Source: Mytilus galloprovincialis
Lineage: Eukaryota > Mollusca > Bivalvia > Mytilida > Mytilidae
Direction of reading: 5' to 3'
DNA: 64,000 nucleotides
NCBI RefSeq assembly: GCF_965363235.1
Contig: NC_134838.1
Location: 7,259,001 to 7,323,000 of the forward strand
Positions within the stretch are counted from its first letter, which is position 1. Each line of letters begins with the position of its first letter. The notes beneath the pieces are model-generated. The model searched no databases, had not been told where the DNA came from, and worked only from the letters and a program-made list of their open reading frames with translations. A program made the position numbers and the translations under genes. Shown here piece by piece: positions 35,779 to 50,700 of the stretch.

Positions 35779-38700
35779 CTATAAATATTTTGTGTAACTT
35801 GCACCTCTTGTAATGCTAACATCCATGTTGTGACAAAATGTATCATCGAATGGAATACAGTTAAAATATTGTATCCATGATCCTTGAGTAATTGGTACGA
35901 CATAAAACCCAATCATAAGTAAGACAAACATCAGCACAAATAAAGCCAATGATACAACAATAATACGTAATTTGGTCAGTCCTTTCTCTTCAATTTGTAT
36001 ATCCTTTATAAGCACTAATGATAACAAAGCCCCTGATACAAATCCAAATAAATGAGCCCAGTTATCTAACCATGGCAATAGACCTAATACAAATAGGACC
36101 AGTAGCACCAGGCTATAAATAGCTAAGTTAGATTTCAGTCCAGCATTTAAGTATGAGTTGCCTTCCTTCCAGTTGTTTAGTATATTATAAATGATGTCAA
36201 CATATACGCAGGCCAATATACCAAAATGGGCACCAGCTGGTCCAGTCTGAAAGTAAATAATCAATTTTACAGATATGTTCAAACAATAAAATACAAAACC
36301 CTATTTATATCTTGATAAGCGACAGTGTCTTAATTTGGATATCTGAAGATTTGAGCTAATATAGACAAGGCATGGGACATATGACTATTAAATTTATATT
36401 ATAACACACTTTTCCAATTTTTACTACTTTCATATTGTATGGCCTTTTGTAAAACATAGCCCTAATGTATCGCAATAATTTCTGTTGAAGCTGTCTGCAT
36501 CTGGAATACATTTTTTTCAATGTACAATGGATATGGATTGGTCTTTTGTAGTAATTTATAAAAGAGATGCTTTGTGAACCAGTTGATTTTGAAACTGCTC
36601 AAAATATCTATAACCAAAACACCTATACATGCTCAAACTGTGACTTGGTCTATCTTAACAGCAAATCTTAATCTTTAAATTCAAAATAAGATAGTTTTTT
36701 TCATATATATAATTTATATAACAACTGCAATCATATATCAAAAACCTTTATCAATGTTTGACTTTAATTTGATTATGTGTGTCAACTAACCTCAACATGA
36801 TAGGGTAATAGTGTACAGCTAGCCAAAGTACCTATGGTACCACTACCAACATAAATAAACATAATCCTTAGGGATCCATACAGTTGTACTAACCTCAACA
36901 TGATAGGGTAATAGTGTACAGCTAGCTAAAGTACCTATGGTACCACCACCAACATAAATAAACATAATCCTTAGGGATCCATACAGTTGTACTAACCTCA
37001 ACATGATAGGGTAATAGTGTACAGCTAGCTAAAGTACCTATGGTACCACTACCAACATAAATAAACATAATTCTTAGGGATCCATATAGTTGTACTAACC
37101 TCAACATGATAGGGTAACAGTGTACAGCTAGCCAAAGTACCTATGGTACCACTACCAACATAAATAAACATAATCCTTAGGGATCCATACAGTTGTTCCA
37201 CTCTGGCCATAACAATCATTTGGAAGAAGAAACTAATCAACATGTGAAGAAATCTGAAATTACAAAATAAATTTTCTTTTCAATATTTGAATAATCTCCC
37301 CTTATGCTTCTCCTAAACATTAAAACCTCTAAAAGTCAAAACACGCCCGAAAAATTGTTTCAATTTTTTTTAAATGAAAATGAACATTTTATTTAAAGAA
37401 CTTTACAAAGAAAACTGGTATAGACATATGTTTCAGAAGCAGTGCCCTTCACCTTCAAATGTACCCTCTGACTTTTACCCTCTCTAGAGTCGAGTTTTAG
37501 TGTAAAATAATGTCCTTTGGAGGCTTATAACTGCACCAGTATTACAAGTATTGTTGAAGTCTTATCCGTGACTGACAATTTTAGGTGAAAAACAACTTCA
37601 TTTTAATAGGTCTAGTGTTGCCCAAGAAATTGATTTCACGTTTGAATATCTTATATGAATAATAAATCATATTTCATAATGATAGATGGAATATTTAATA
37701 ACTTTTCTCAATTATTTTTCTTGTATTTGAATGCAAAGGGAAACTTGCTACTAGTTACTTTGGATGAATTATATCATGAACTACCTTGTAACTTAATAAT
37801 GCATAGTCACAAATCAAGTACTCTCCTGGTAAAATCTCTGGTAATATATAAAGAAAATGTCTTCAACACTTACCCAGCATGCAGTAGATTAGATGCCCAA
37901 ACTCTAGAAAACTGGTCTGGTCTGTCAGCATAAACAAATGGTATCATACCACACACCTCTTCAAAACAATTCACCTGTAAAAATTAAATTCCCAAGTAAA
38001 TAATGATAAAATAAAGAATTTCTACTGTTCCAATTCAAGCACATTACTAACGTCTACACCATTTGATCTCTGGTCTAGAGCTTTTTCAATGGCATTGCAC
38101 ATTTTCCTTATTTTAAAGTGTAGTCTTATATTCCTTTCTTTCAAAATTTATGAACCCATAAATAAAATGAAGCTAAATGATGTATAATAACATTCAACAA
38201 ATTTTGGACGTATGGACTGACGGACAGACAACAGTATACCATAAGACTTATTCTATTGTAAGTCACTTCATGTCTAAGATTTGAGTTTATATGCAGATTT
38301 AATGTGAGACATAATGCCTCAGAACCATAAGTTAAGTGTCATTCAAGCTTCAAATTATTGCACATAATCGGTTTCATCAAAATTCATTTGCACAACAAAA
38401 TTAAATTGTTGTATGCCTTTTGGTTTTCAAAGAACTAACTTAGGGCATTCACTGGATTAGGAGCATGTTAACAAAGCGGTAAATATGGCTATCACTGGAA
38501 CTCTATAGTCACATGACCCTGCCCATCAATGTCACAAGAGGAACTTAAAGTGGACTATTTGATGTCCAGCAATATAAGACAATTCAATTCCCTGAAGGTA
38601 TAAAACCACTAATTCATAGCCCCATTGCTTTCTATGTTAAATTCTGAAATTTCATGCATTAATGGCTACTTTGTTTTAAGTTCAACTAAAGTGGCAGTTA

Positions 38701-41700
38701 ATTCATGTCAAAACTGTACCTTATCCTGACTTGTGCAGAAAAAATCAACATACCTTTTATTGCATATTAGAGCATACTGATTCCCAGAAGTTGGATAGTA
38801 CAAAAACAGGAATTTCTGATCTGAACAACAGGCCAAATGTGCCCTCCTTTTAAAATTTCATATGATTCTTTATTATTCAAGTAAATCTTTCAACAAGGGT
38901 TCTACAGTGATCCAAAGTCCCCAAGCTTTCATTTAATACAGAAACTACCCAGATATTCCCACTATTGACAAAGATACAGCTATGCGTAGGAACTATTTTG
39001 TTTAAAATATGTACTACTTTCTTGCATGTTCTTTCCGACCGGGCCTGAACTAGTGGTTCTATACCTGAAAGGTATTCACCCTCAAACACAGAGGTAAGAG
39101 TTCTCATCAAGATCAATAGTCAAGACTGTCCCTTTTGTCAACTTGAGTCGAATTGTTTAATAATGTAAATCTTATTAAACCTCTTTAAACATGAACCTTA
39201 CCTGAGAACACAGGAAAGCTTCATCATGATAGTATCCACGGAGAAAGTCACAATGTTCTCTTGTTGTTATCATACACTCTCCTTGTATACCATGACAACA
39301 TGGCCGCCCTAACATATCACATGTCATGTGTCTGTCAGTTTGATTAATGATTCCAGAACGATTGTACCCTGGCTTTCTTGTGTCTAAACATAACTGAAAA
39401 AGACAAGTTAATTCAATTACAAAAGCATAAAAGACCATATCTAATGTACTAATCTTACATCTAAACAGAAAATAGTTGACCATAAGTTAGTCATGAATAC
39501 TGTCTCATTTAAAAAAAAATTGTAAGGGTTCCGCGGAACCCAGTGTCTCGCCTATTTTTGCTGTAAATTGCAGGCTCAACAATAATGAGGAAAAAAATCA
39601 ATAAAAATATTCCTCTTGTTACTATTTTATGATTGTAAGAAAATCTAAGTCCATTTAAAAGTAAATTACAGAAAAAACGGAGTAATCTTTTTACAAACTT
39701 TACTTCTGGATACAATCTAATATGATCATAAATAAGCTTCTGTCCAAGTTTGGTACAAACCCAGTATAGTTTAATTAAGAAAGTTATTAAAATTTTAAAA
39801 ACTTTAACCACAGAGTGAATGTAATGGTTCCCCGCAGAAAAACTAAGTCCATTTAAAAGTAAAATATGGAAAAAATGGATTTATTTATTTACAAACTTTA
39901 CTTCTGGATACAATCTTATGATCATAAATAAGCTTCGTCCAAGTTTGGTACAAACCCAGGATAGTTTAAGAAAGTTATTAAAATTTTAAAAACTTTAACC
40001 ACAGAGTGAATGTAATGATTCCCCGCAGAAAACTAAGTCCATTTAAAAGTAAAATATGGAAAAAATGGATTTATTTATTTACAAAATTTACTTCTGGATA
40101 CTATCTTATGATCATAAACAACCTTCTGTCCAAGTTTGGTACAAACCCAGGATAGTTTAAGAAAGTTATTAAAATTCTAAAAACTTTAACCACAGAGTGA
40201 ATGTAATGGTTCCCCGCAGAAAAAAACTAAGTCCATTTGTAAGTAAAATACAGAAAAAATGGAATTTTATTTTTACAAAATTTACTTCTGGATATTATCT
40301 TATGATCATAAACAAGCTTCTGTCCAAGTTTGGTACAAACCCAGGATAGTTTGAGAAAGTTATTAAAATTCAAAAAACTTTAACCACAGAGTGAATGTTT
40401 TGTTTCCCCGCAGAAAAAACTAAGTCCAATTATAGTAAAATATGGAAAAAATGGAATTTTATTTTTACAAAATTTACTTCTGGATATTATCTTATGATCA
40501 TAAACAAGCTTCTGTCAAACTTTGGTAGAAATCCAGTATAGTTTAAGAAAGTTATTAAAATTTCAAAAACTTTAACCACAGAGTGAATATTTGTTGACGC
40601 CGCCGACGACGACGGAATGTAGGATCGCTTAGTCTCGCTTTTTCGACTAAAGTCGAAGGCTCGACAAAAATGGACTTTTTATTGAAGGAAATTTAAATGT
40701 TTACATCATACTTAACACATTTGTGTACAAAAATCTAAAATATAAATGCAAGATATATAAGAAATTGTTTCCTAAAATAAAATGACATATGCTTTGAAGA
40801 CCCATTGGTGGCCTTTGGCTTTTGTCTGCTCTATGGTCGGGTTGTTGTCTGTTTGAAACATTCCCCATTTCCATTCTCAATTTTACTCTGTATAGAAATT
40901 AATTAGAATCACCAATATAAAGTGTGTGTAATTTGGCAAGAGGTCAACTTACTGGCCATTCTGTCATATCATTCTTATTCCACTCAAATGGAGGGATGGA
41001 AGATGGTTTCTTACAGTATCTGTAACATAAACAAAGTCACATGTTAAGAAACACAGAGTCAAAGAAGATTGCAACAGTGTAGTCAATGTTACATTCTGAT
41101 ATTCTAAAAATTTCCTAAGGTACATTACTCATATTTAAATAATCTATCTAATACATTTGATATCAGGTGGAAACCGGTTGAAATAGAACAAAAGAATCGA
41201 AGCTCTTTGTTACAGAAGGTGATAAATGCTAACTGTTATGTTTACAATAGTAACAAATTTTTTTTAAGTTAATAAAAACAAATAAAACAAGTGAAACTGC
41301 GAGCTACTGCTCACTGATGATATCCCCGCCGCAAGTGGATAATATTAATAGTGTAAAAATATGCAAGTGTTCGGAAAACAGGAAGTTGTTGAGTGATGAA
41401 TCTAAAAACGCATCACACGGTACAGCTGACTTATATTGACCCTTAAACCAAATTTCAGAAATCCTTGAATTGTAGTTCCTGAGAAAAATGTGACGAAAAT
41501 TTTCAACTTGGCTATCATGTGTAAAATCATACAAGTGTTTGGTAAACAGGAAGTTGTTGAGTGATGATTCTGAAAACGCATCACACGGTATAGCTGACTT
41601 ATATCAAGCCTGAAACCAAATTTCGGAAATCCTGGTAGTGTAGTTCCTGAGAAAAATGTGACAAAAAATTTTCAACTTGGCTATCAGGTGAAAAAATGAT

Positions 41701-44700
41701 ACAAATGTTCGGTAAACAGGAATTTGTCGAGTGATGAATCTGAAAATGCATCACACGGTATAGCTGACTTATATCAAGCCTGAAACCAAAGTTCAGAAAT
41801 CCTGGTAGTGTACTTCCTGAGAAAAATGTAACGAAAATTTTCAACTTGGCTATCAGGTGTAAAAATGATACAAGTGTTCGGTAAACAGGAAGTTGTTGAG
41901 TGATGAATCTGAAAACACATCACACAGTATAGCTGACTTATATCAAGTCTGAAACCAAATATCAGAAATCCTGGTAGTGTAGTTCCTGAGAAAAATGTGA
42001 CGAAAATTTTCAACTTGGCTATCAGGTGTAAAAATGATACAAGTGTTCGGTAAACAGGAAGTTGTCGAGTGATGAATCTGAAAACGCATCACACAGTATA
42101 GCTGACTTATATCAAGTCTGAAACCAAATATCAGAAATCCTGGTAGTGCAGTTCCTGAGAAAAATGTGACGAAAAATATTCATGGGATGGACAGACTGAC
42201 GGACTGACGGAAAGACAGACAGATGTAAAACAGTATCCCCCCTTTTTTTGAAAGCGGGGGTATAATGAAGATTTTCAGCTCAATTACGAAGTATTTTATT
42301 TTAAAACACCATTTGCATAAGTTTTCAATTTATCTATAACAAAGTTAAGCAGAACAATTAGATATCATGTCGACGACATGGGTATCTGTTAAGTTGGATG
42401 TAGAAAATGCATAACTTGATTTAAAAAATTTAATTACCACAGACGGAGAAATATCAATCTATTAGTTCAGTAATTTTCGTGTCTGCCCTTCCATTATGTG
42501 ACTCAAGAAAAAATTCCAAAAAAATGAGTAACAATCGTATCGAAAAGAGAAAATTGAGTGTACCTTTTTATGTAAGGGCGTGTTTGAGTTGAATATTTTG
42601 TCTTGAAAACGTATAAAGCAAGAGTATTTGATACATCATCTCGCTTCAGATTCTATCATTTTTTATATATCAAGGATACAGGTTTACTTTATAACATAAG
42701 AATTTCACAGTACTAAAAGATGAAATATATGGGTCAAGTGAAATACCTTTTTAATGAATCACCAAAACGGTGTAGGTGTGTTTGAATAGCTAATTTTTAC
42801 TAAAAGTACTTGGCAACAGTCTTAAGTTGGATGGTAAAAATGCAAATCTTCAAAAAAACGTAATTTTTTTTTAGTAATAATTAGGGTTTATAGTCTTCAA
42901 CCACTGAATTTTTTTTAGTCTGCCCTTCCTCGAAATATTTAATTAGATTTAAAAAAAAAAAAATAATGAATATTCGAAAAATTCCACCTGACAACCGATC
43001 AGACAATAGTTTTAAGTTGACTCAATGCAGATGAAAACATCAACTTTATATGCTCATAAGCTAGTAGATACATTTGTCTTTTAAAATACAACTGACATAT
43101 AAGGATCACTATGGGGCTATGTGGATAAATTTATTTGTTTTCAAGAGTTAAATTGGCAGCGCATCATCACTACAATGGCTTCCATTTCTACGATTGTAAA
43201 AATGAACTGGCATAATGGGGAGATAATTTTTGAAGAAGTAAAATCCTGACTGATATATGACATTAATATCATTACCTTTGATGAAATTTTGAAAGTTTGG
43301 CGACCTTTTTTCCACATTAAAGATTAACTTCTCTCACAATTTTGTGTAATATAATATTTTAATGTGTACAATATAAAAAGGTCATTATCCTACAACCTCA
43401 TAATATATTAATATTCTGAATAAAATAATATATAGGTAGTATTCAAAGATCAGGCATCCTCCTTGAAATCAACAAGCATTCTGTGAGTATTGCATGGCAA
43501 TACATAGTCCCCTACTGGTTAAAAATTCTTTGTATTGGAACAAAATTCTATCTTGATCTTTTACTTGTCATGGTGTAAACTTTACAACAAATATCAAGTC
43601 AATATCTTCAAGCATGACAAAAAAAGTGTGAAAACTGATTTGACGGACAGTGTGCAAACCTAAATTTCCCTTCGACTTCGTTGTTAGTGGACTAAACATT
43701 CATTCAATAAAACTGTTTAATGGTTTATTAATATGAATGCACTGTTCCTTTTACTAGCTTTCACAACTAATAAATCAAGAGTATATTTTAAGCAGAGTAA
43801 AGAATGATTCCACTATTAACTTACTTAGGATCTTGTCCACACACAGCACCAGATGTAAATCCTAAGCTTGATGGTTTGGTTTTATTCCACTTCACAAAGG
43901 TTGATATCAAATTCTGTAATCATAAAACCATATATTAAGTAAACATTTGTTAACCAGAAAATCATAACATTTTAAACACAATTCCTAATATCTGAGTTGT
44001 CAATTTGGAACTTTTAATAAAGTCACAAAACAGTAAAGGGGAAGATTTGTGCTCCAGTCAAACTGGTTTCTTGTTTATAACTGATTCTCAAGTCTGAACA
44101 TGTCCTGATACTTATCCTTCATTAATTATAGAGATTAAACATGTCCTGTAAGAATCCATAGAGTTTTTACAGGTCATGGGAGATTCTAGAATATTAAAGA
44201 GTTTAAACATGATCTGATACTTGCACTACATTGAGATTCTACTGTTTGAACACATCCAGCCCCATCGTCCCTCACACAACACCCTGATGTTCTTTCCTCT
44301 TCTCTATCTGCTTTTAATACTTTGACAAGATTTGGGTCTTTTCTCATACATGGAGAGTACTTGGCACCAAGATGGATCAAGTCATCCTAAAAGGAAACAT
44401 TATATTTTATAACACTCCCAGATTTTTACACTTTTCACATTTACAAGTATAAAAAAATAAGGTTTAACTTCCTCAGGCAAGGTTGACCTAAGATAAATTT
44501 GGCTGTTAATATTAAGGTCCTTTTTGACCATATGGCCCTTCAACTGTTTTGGTTCCTATTCATCCTTGACTTTCAATATTCAGCTTTGAGGGTTCCTGAT
44601 GAAGGAAAATCCAGAAAAGCACGTTAGAAGATTGAAATTCAGAGAGTGTTGATTTCCAAGATTTTCAAATTCCAAATATATATTTACCCGGTACTAAAGA

Positions 44701-47700
44701 GACTCTGTTAAATAATAAATAATTGATATCTATGTTGTCTCAAAAAAGTAGAAGATGTACCTGTCTTGGTCCAAGCCATATGTTTCCAAACTCTGACTTT
44801 CTAACCAGCTCAATGGATAAAGATGGTTTCAAAACCTGAAAATTGAAGACATTGCTATTTAATTTGTATTTATGCTGCAATTATTCTCTTGGAGAAGTCA
44901 AAATGTATTGACTGTGTATTTTTATGTGATATACAGCCATTGACCTTACACTGCCATGACTACGATATCTTAATTTGTAATGATTTGTAATTACTTCCAT
45001 GAGACAGTCACTGAAAAAAATTCTATGTATTTATCCTACAAAAATAACAAACAAATTGTTGGTCTTGTTATTTGCTGATAACTATAAAATGGTGAAAATA
45101 CTTCTTCAACATCCCAATATAAAAGTCAACATATATTTAATTCTATCTCATTTCACAATGAACTATCATGATTGTGAATTTATTTATATTTAACAGGAAT
45201 CCATCACAAAACATCCCCTAATCTTACCAGTTGTTCATCTTCCACTTTACTATAATGAGGCCTAGCAAACCCATACACTGCCACAGCCGCTATCATTATA
45301 ACTACTTGTACAAAGGTGATGAAGTAAGAAAAATACGGTCTGAAACATAAAATATTATATATTTGAACATATTATCAAAATGAAAATAAACAGGTTCTAA
45401 TATTTTACTACATTGTCTATCATCTTGATCATGGAAGTAACCTGCTGTTATTTGATAATAAGTGGAATTTCACATCCAGCTTTTACAGTAGTATTCTTTA
45501 TAAAGTCTGTACAAACAAAGCAATAAAGATAGTGGGGAAACCGAAAATTAAGCAACTGTTTCCTTAATAAAGGGTACATGACATGAGTGTCCGCACCAAA
45601 ATTCAAAAGAGATATGCGTTTTGTGGTAATAAGCATTGTGTAAAAGTTTCAAACCCTTTGGTTGAGTCAAAGTAAAGTTAGAGAATGGAAACTAATTTTT
45701 GGACATGATACCAAAAGGTAGATTGACAAGAGTAAAAATTCATGCCCCTTTTACAGCGAGGGCATAAAAAACTTTTGTCATTTGGTCTCTTCTGGAGTGT
45801 TGTCATACCACATTTTCTTATTATTATATTAACATCATGTTTGAATTTTAAAACAACAAGACTATTTTAGTATAACTATGACCTATCCATTTTTGTTTCA
45901 AAGCTATATTAGTGTTGAATTTTTTGGAAAAATATATCTTTAAATGAACTTCTTTATTTCAGTATACATGGTATACATGGTATAAGCTGAAGTTATTTTC
46001 AAAGAAATAATAATACAAACCGTTTATCCAAACTTCTTTCTTTTTTATTCTGTTTACATATTTTACAACAAAAGAAATCCTTGGCACTGTCACATAGTTG
46101 GTCAAAAACTGCCTCTCTTTTCTTCTTCTTTAGAGCAGGGATTGGTTTAACTTCACGTCTTATAAAAACAGGGATTCTAGCCATTCCAGGTCTACCTGAA
46201 ATTCTTTCTGGAAGCCTAGTCCTGATCACATGTAAGGGAATATCGGGACCAACATCAACTCTGAAATTGACACAGTTAAAACTATGCATCTTATTTCAAG
46301 AAAAAGAATTAGACAAACAATGTTTTAAAACAACCCTGAAATCTGTTCAACTTAATAGAAAACATATTATAATAATATAACTACATACATATTGATGACC
46401 AGTGATCTTAATTGTACATTATTTATTTGTAGATTTTGAATGTATCATCTAGATCAAGAATGGTGTTTCCTTCATAGAAAAAAAAAACAACTTATAATTT
46501 CTAGAATAAGAACAACAATAGACTAGTTTATTGTATATCACATGTAACATGCACAGCTTTACCTCTTTCTTCTTTCAGCATCTTATTTCTTAATGTTATA
46601 GAAATCATTAAAATAAGTAAATAGCTAGTTCTTAACATATCTGGATTATATTTTAAAGTTTTATCATACATAACCAAAATTTGCTAAATCAAGATCAATT
46701 ACTATTTTATAGTAGCTTAAACTGCTATACATAAAACAAAACTAAATCTATAATTCTATGTTACATAAAATAAGATATTAATGTCAAAGCTGATGAGTTT
46801 TGTTTAAAGTTTCATTCATATAAATGATCATCCAAAAAAACATGCATTCTGAATGGATAGAGAGAGCATTAAATTATACCATTCTTTGCCTTATTAACAA
46901 ATGTTTACCACATGTGATAAAACTCCAAGATACCAGAAGTATTCATAGAAAGACAAACACACTTTGCAGGAAACTTCATCTTTCAATTTCATGTTTTCAC
47001 TTAAAATCTTGAATATCAAAAAGTCCTCTTAGTTCAATGTGTGTTTGAAGAATGTACATAGAAAGCAAAGAGTCTTTAAGTTTTCTATTGTAGCCCTTAC
47101 AGTTAACTCTTATTTTGCATTCATGTGTAGGTTTTTTTCAACCAAAAACAAGATAATTAAATTTTTTTAAACCTTTCATTATCTAAAAAAAAGATTTAGA
47201 CTTCTTACATATTTAACCCTGGATAATTAAACCATGCGGCACAGTATATCATAAAAGAATATTGAGAGCATTTCCAGTTTTGCGTATGTCAGAGATTATT
47301 TACAAGCAGATTACCAGCCTTATAGAAATACACAATAAATCTAAAGTAAACAATTGTTAATATTTGTTTCTCAGAGACAGCAGACATATATATTATTAAA
47401 GTTAATAAAATGATTTTATGATAGCTTCTAAAGAAATGTATTTTTAATATAACGGCTATTTTATGTATATCAGTTCAGAGCTTAAAAAACATTGGAACAA
47501 TGCAGCTCTAATAACATGCTTGGAGACAAATTCATTTCAAGACAAATATAATATATTTCATGCGATTCAATTCATAATGTCAGATCTATTTCAATCTAGA
47601 TTCTTTGCAACAGAAAATTCAAATAATATGCATTTACCTGGGTGGCAATATGGTTTCTTGAACCCTGAAATTTTGGGACACTCAATTGAATATTAGAGTG

Positions 47701-50700
47701 AAAAAATAAAACCTGAGAACATCTTTTATAACATTGACTAACCAGATTCTTGGACACAAAAATATCTGTCGATAAGAACAACAGACAGCCAACCAAAAAC
47801 TTTGTAACATAAGACATCTGTATACAAGTTATGATGTATGCAGTTCTTCTACCTTCGTTAATTTTTAAATCTTTAAGTTTATACAAATAGTAAATGTGGT
47901 TGCTGCCTCCAGATTGTATTCAGACGCAGGCCACACAAATTTGACATTATTGCTTAAAAATTTTGACAATCTTTATATTAATGACAACAACATCAGTTTT
48001 TCGAAAAGTATCACTGGTTAGAGCTTTAAAAGTTCAAATAAAAAAATTAATGTGGCAGACTTTGATTTTTTCCCAAAACAACAGATGAACTGAAGTATCA
48101 ATTGAGAAAAGTTGGGTCCGGTGAGTTATCTGTCTCCTGTCTTTAAATTTTCTAATTGAAACTGGATATTGCTCATCACAGAAAACAATCTGTTCTGTAC
48201 AACACTAAAAGCTTAATATAAACTATATACAACAAAGGAACATCTATCAAAATATAAACAATAATGTTAAATGGTATGTATAGATGTTAAATATTAGTTG
48301 AACAATGAAATGAATGTGCATTACTACCAATATTAACATTACAGACCTATATAAAAGTGTGGATATTTTGTTTTGATCTATTTTAATGATTGATTATTAT
48401 TAATTGATGTTTAACACCACTTTCAGCACTATCATGCTACTAGTATTTGGTGATGGTCAGTTTTTGCTGATGGAGGAAGGAGTACCGTTGATATCAATCT
48501 TCGGTAGAAACACTGACAATCCTTGTCAATTAACTTTGTGTGTATTTTAGGTAAACTTTGTGAAACAGTATCCTGTAATATTTATATAAAGGTGTAATAC
48601 CACCATTGGTTTTCCCTTATTAGTCTTTGTTAAATTTGCACTTTCCAAAAAATGTGCAGAAGTTATCTTTGTATCAAATAAAGAAATACTTGGCATGAGT
48701 TAAGTTTTATCCTGTCCAGTACTATAGAAAAAATTTCACATTACATTTCATTACATACAAGAAAATAACCATCACTGGAAGTTAACCAATAAAATTTCTC
48801 CCCTTATCTAACCTGTGTACAAGGTTTAGGAACCATGTAACCTCAAGTTTACAAAATATTCTATAGAAACCCCAAATAAAAAAAAAAATAGTGATTTGAA
48901 ATACCCAAGACCTATGTTTATGACACAGAAATGTTTTACTGCAATAAAATGTAGGATTAATTACCTACGACTGTCAAATTCAAGGGAATATTTTTTTACC
49001 TAATTTCGTATACAACCGGATGTGACGTACCATGATTTGGTGGTATTACACCTTAAGTATTTCTATATAAGCTATAGATTAGTAATAGATCAGTAATATA
49101 CAGTTTGTTTGATTTACTTACACAGAAGATGTGTACCTGATTAGTCAGAATATAATAACAAAACTAACCCATGTCTTATATGGGAGTACTGTAATAATTT
49201 AGTTTGTAAATAATACATTCTCCTATCAAATTATATACAATCTCAATGAACACAATACCAAACTCCTGTATATTGTATTGTGAGATTGTTGTGCACTATA
49301 TTATTTCTATACACATGCAAGTCAAGATTTTGCCAAATTCTGCCGTTATACTAAAATTGATACCAATTTCTCTTTAGACAAACTATATGCTATTCTATGA
49401 TAGTTTCCCATAATCGAACATGAATTCCATTTGTACATATAAGAAAGTTTGTTATTGTTTAATCTCCAACAGTTTACACTTCAAAGGTACAAAACTGGCA
49501 GGAATAATATTTGTAAAAATTGAAACTTTGCTGCATCCTTTTTACTTTATATTTTTTAATTTCGTAACAAAAATAGTTTTTAAGGTTTCCCATTTTGTGA
49601 AAAAACATGGACTTTGCCATTTCTACATATCATTGTTTATTTGCCAGAGCAAATTTCCATACTGTATATATTGGAATCGAATGAAACTTGATAACAAAAA
49701 CATTTGAGCATTTCTAATTTTCCAATTTTTTGGTAATCAGACACTCTCCTTTGTAACAAAGATGGAAGGATTTGCAGAACACACGACTGGGTGGCCACTC
49801 ACTTAGATGCCAACTGGTTGAATTAGTAGATACAGGAAGATTAGAATTACTATCTTTACAACACCTCAGATACAGGACACTCAGATGTTGTCTTCTATAC
49901 ACCCACTTGTTTCAAGTGCATGCAGACACAGACTTTCCTGAATCAACAACAGACTGTAGGCAAACCAAATAATTATAGACATTACTGTTTAATGTTGAAA
50001 GTCTGCTGCTCATAATAAGTCATATAATACAAATACATTGTCCAGCTATAGTAGGGGCGGATCCCCAACCCAGGATCAAAGGGGTTCCAACTATATGTCC
50101 CCATTCAAATGCATTGACCAGCCAATCTTCCAAAAGAAAAGTGAAGTATATGATACTTAGGAGATGACAGGGAGCTCTTTTAAAAAAATCTTACAAAGAA
50201 AAAAGATCATAAGTTATACTGAAAACTTGAGTGAAAAGTAAATGACTTGCAGGTTTTTTTTGGGAAAAGAGTCACTTGTACATCTATTGAGCTGTTACTG
50301 GTATAGAAACTTTAAATTTTTACACAAATTATTAATTACTTGTACCTAAACAAAATATGTTGATAATTAAATTCAGTTTATTTTTTTTTAACCTATTATT
50401 AAGAGTATTAGGACTTTGAATAACATCTTCTTTATAATTTTAAATAAGTAACAGAATTAAAATCTGTTGATGATTTGCCAAATGGACACTATTCAAGTTG
50501 ACTATCACGAATTTAAATTTTATTTTTGGAATTTTTCAAGGCAAACAAATGAGTCACAGATTTTTTTTATTTATCCCTTTATTGGACAGAATATATATAT
50601 ATATATATATGTTTTTTTTTAATGTAGTCTGATACTGTAAATAGCTTATATTTCAATGTAAATGCCACAGAAGATCCTTTATATTGATGAGACAGGGATC

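Noticed and set aside
35779-36282. Active rhomboid protease
   Set aside because: The nucleophile position reads GPAG instead of GxSG and a large Cys-rich iRhom domain precedes the TM core, so it is a pseudoprotease.
36922-37107. Second rhomboid-like open frame
   Set aside because: It is the tandem copy of the iRhom exon without an acceptor; it shifts frame into a stop.
41304-42013. Minus-strand open frames with repeated [11 protein letters not shown]-like peptides
   Set aside because: Translations of the 169-bp tandem core of a pearl-like element.
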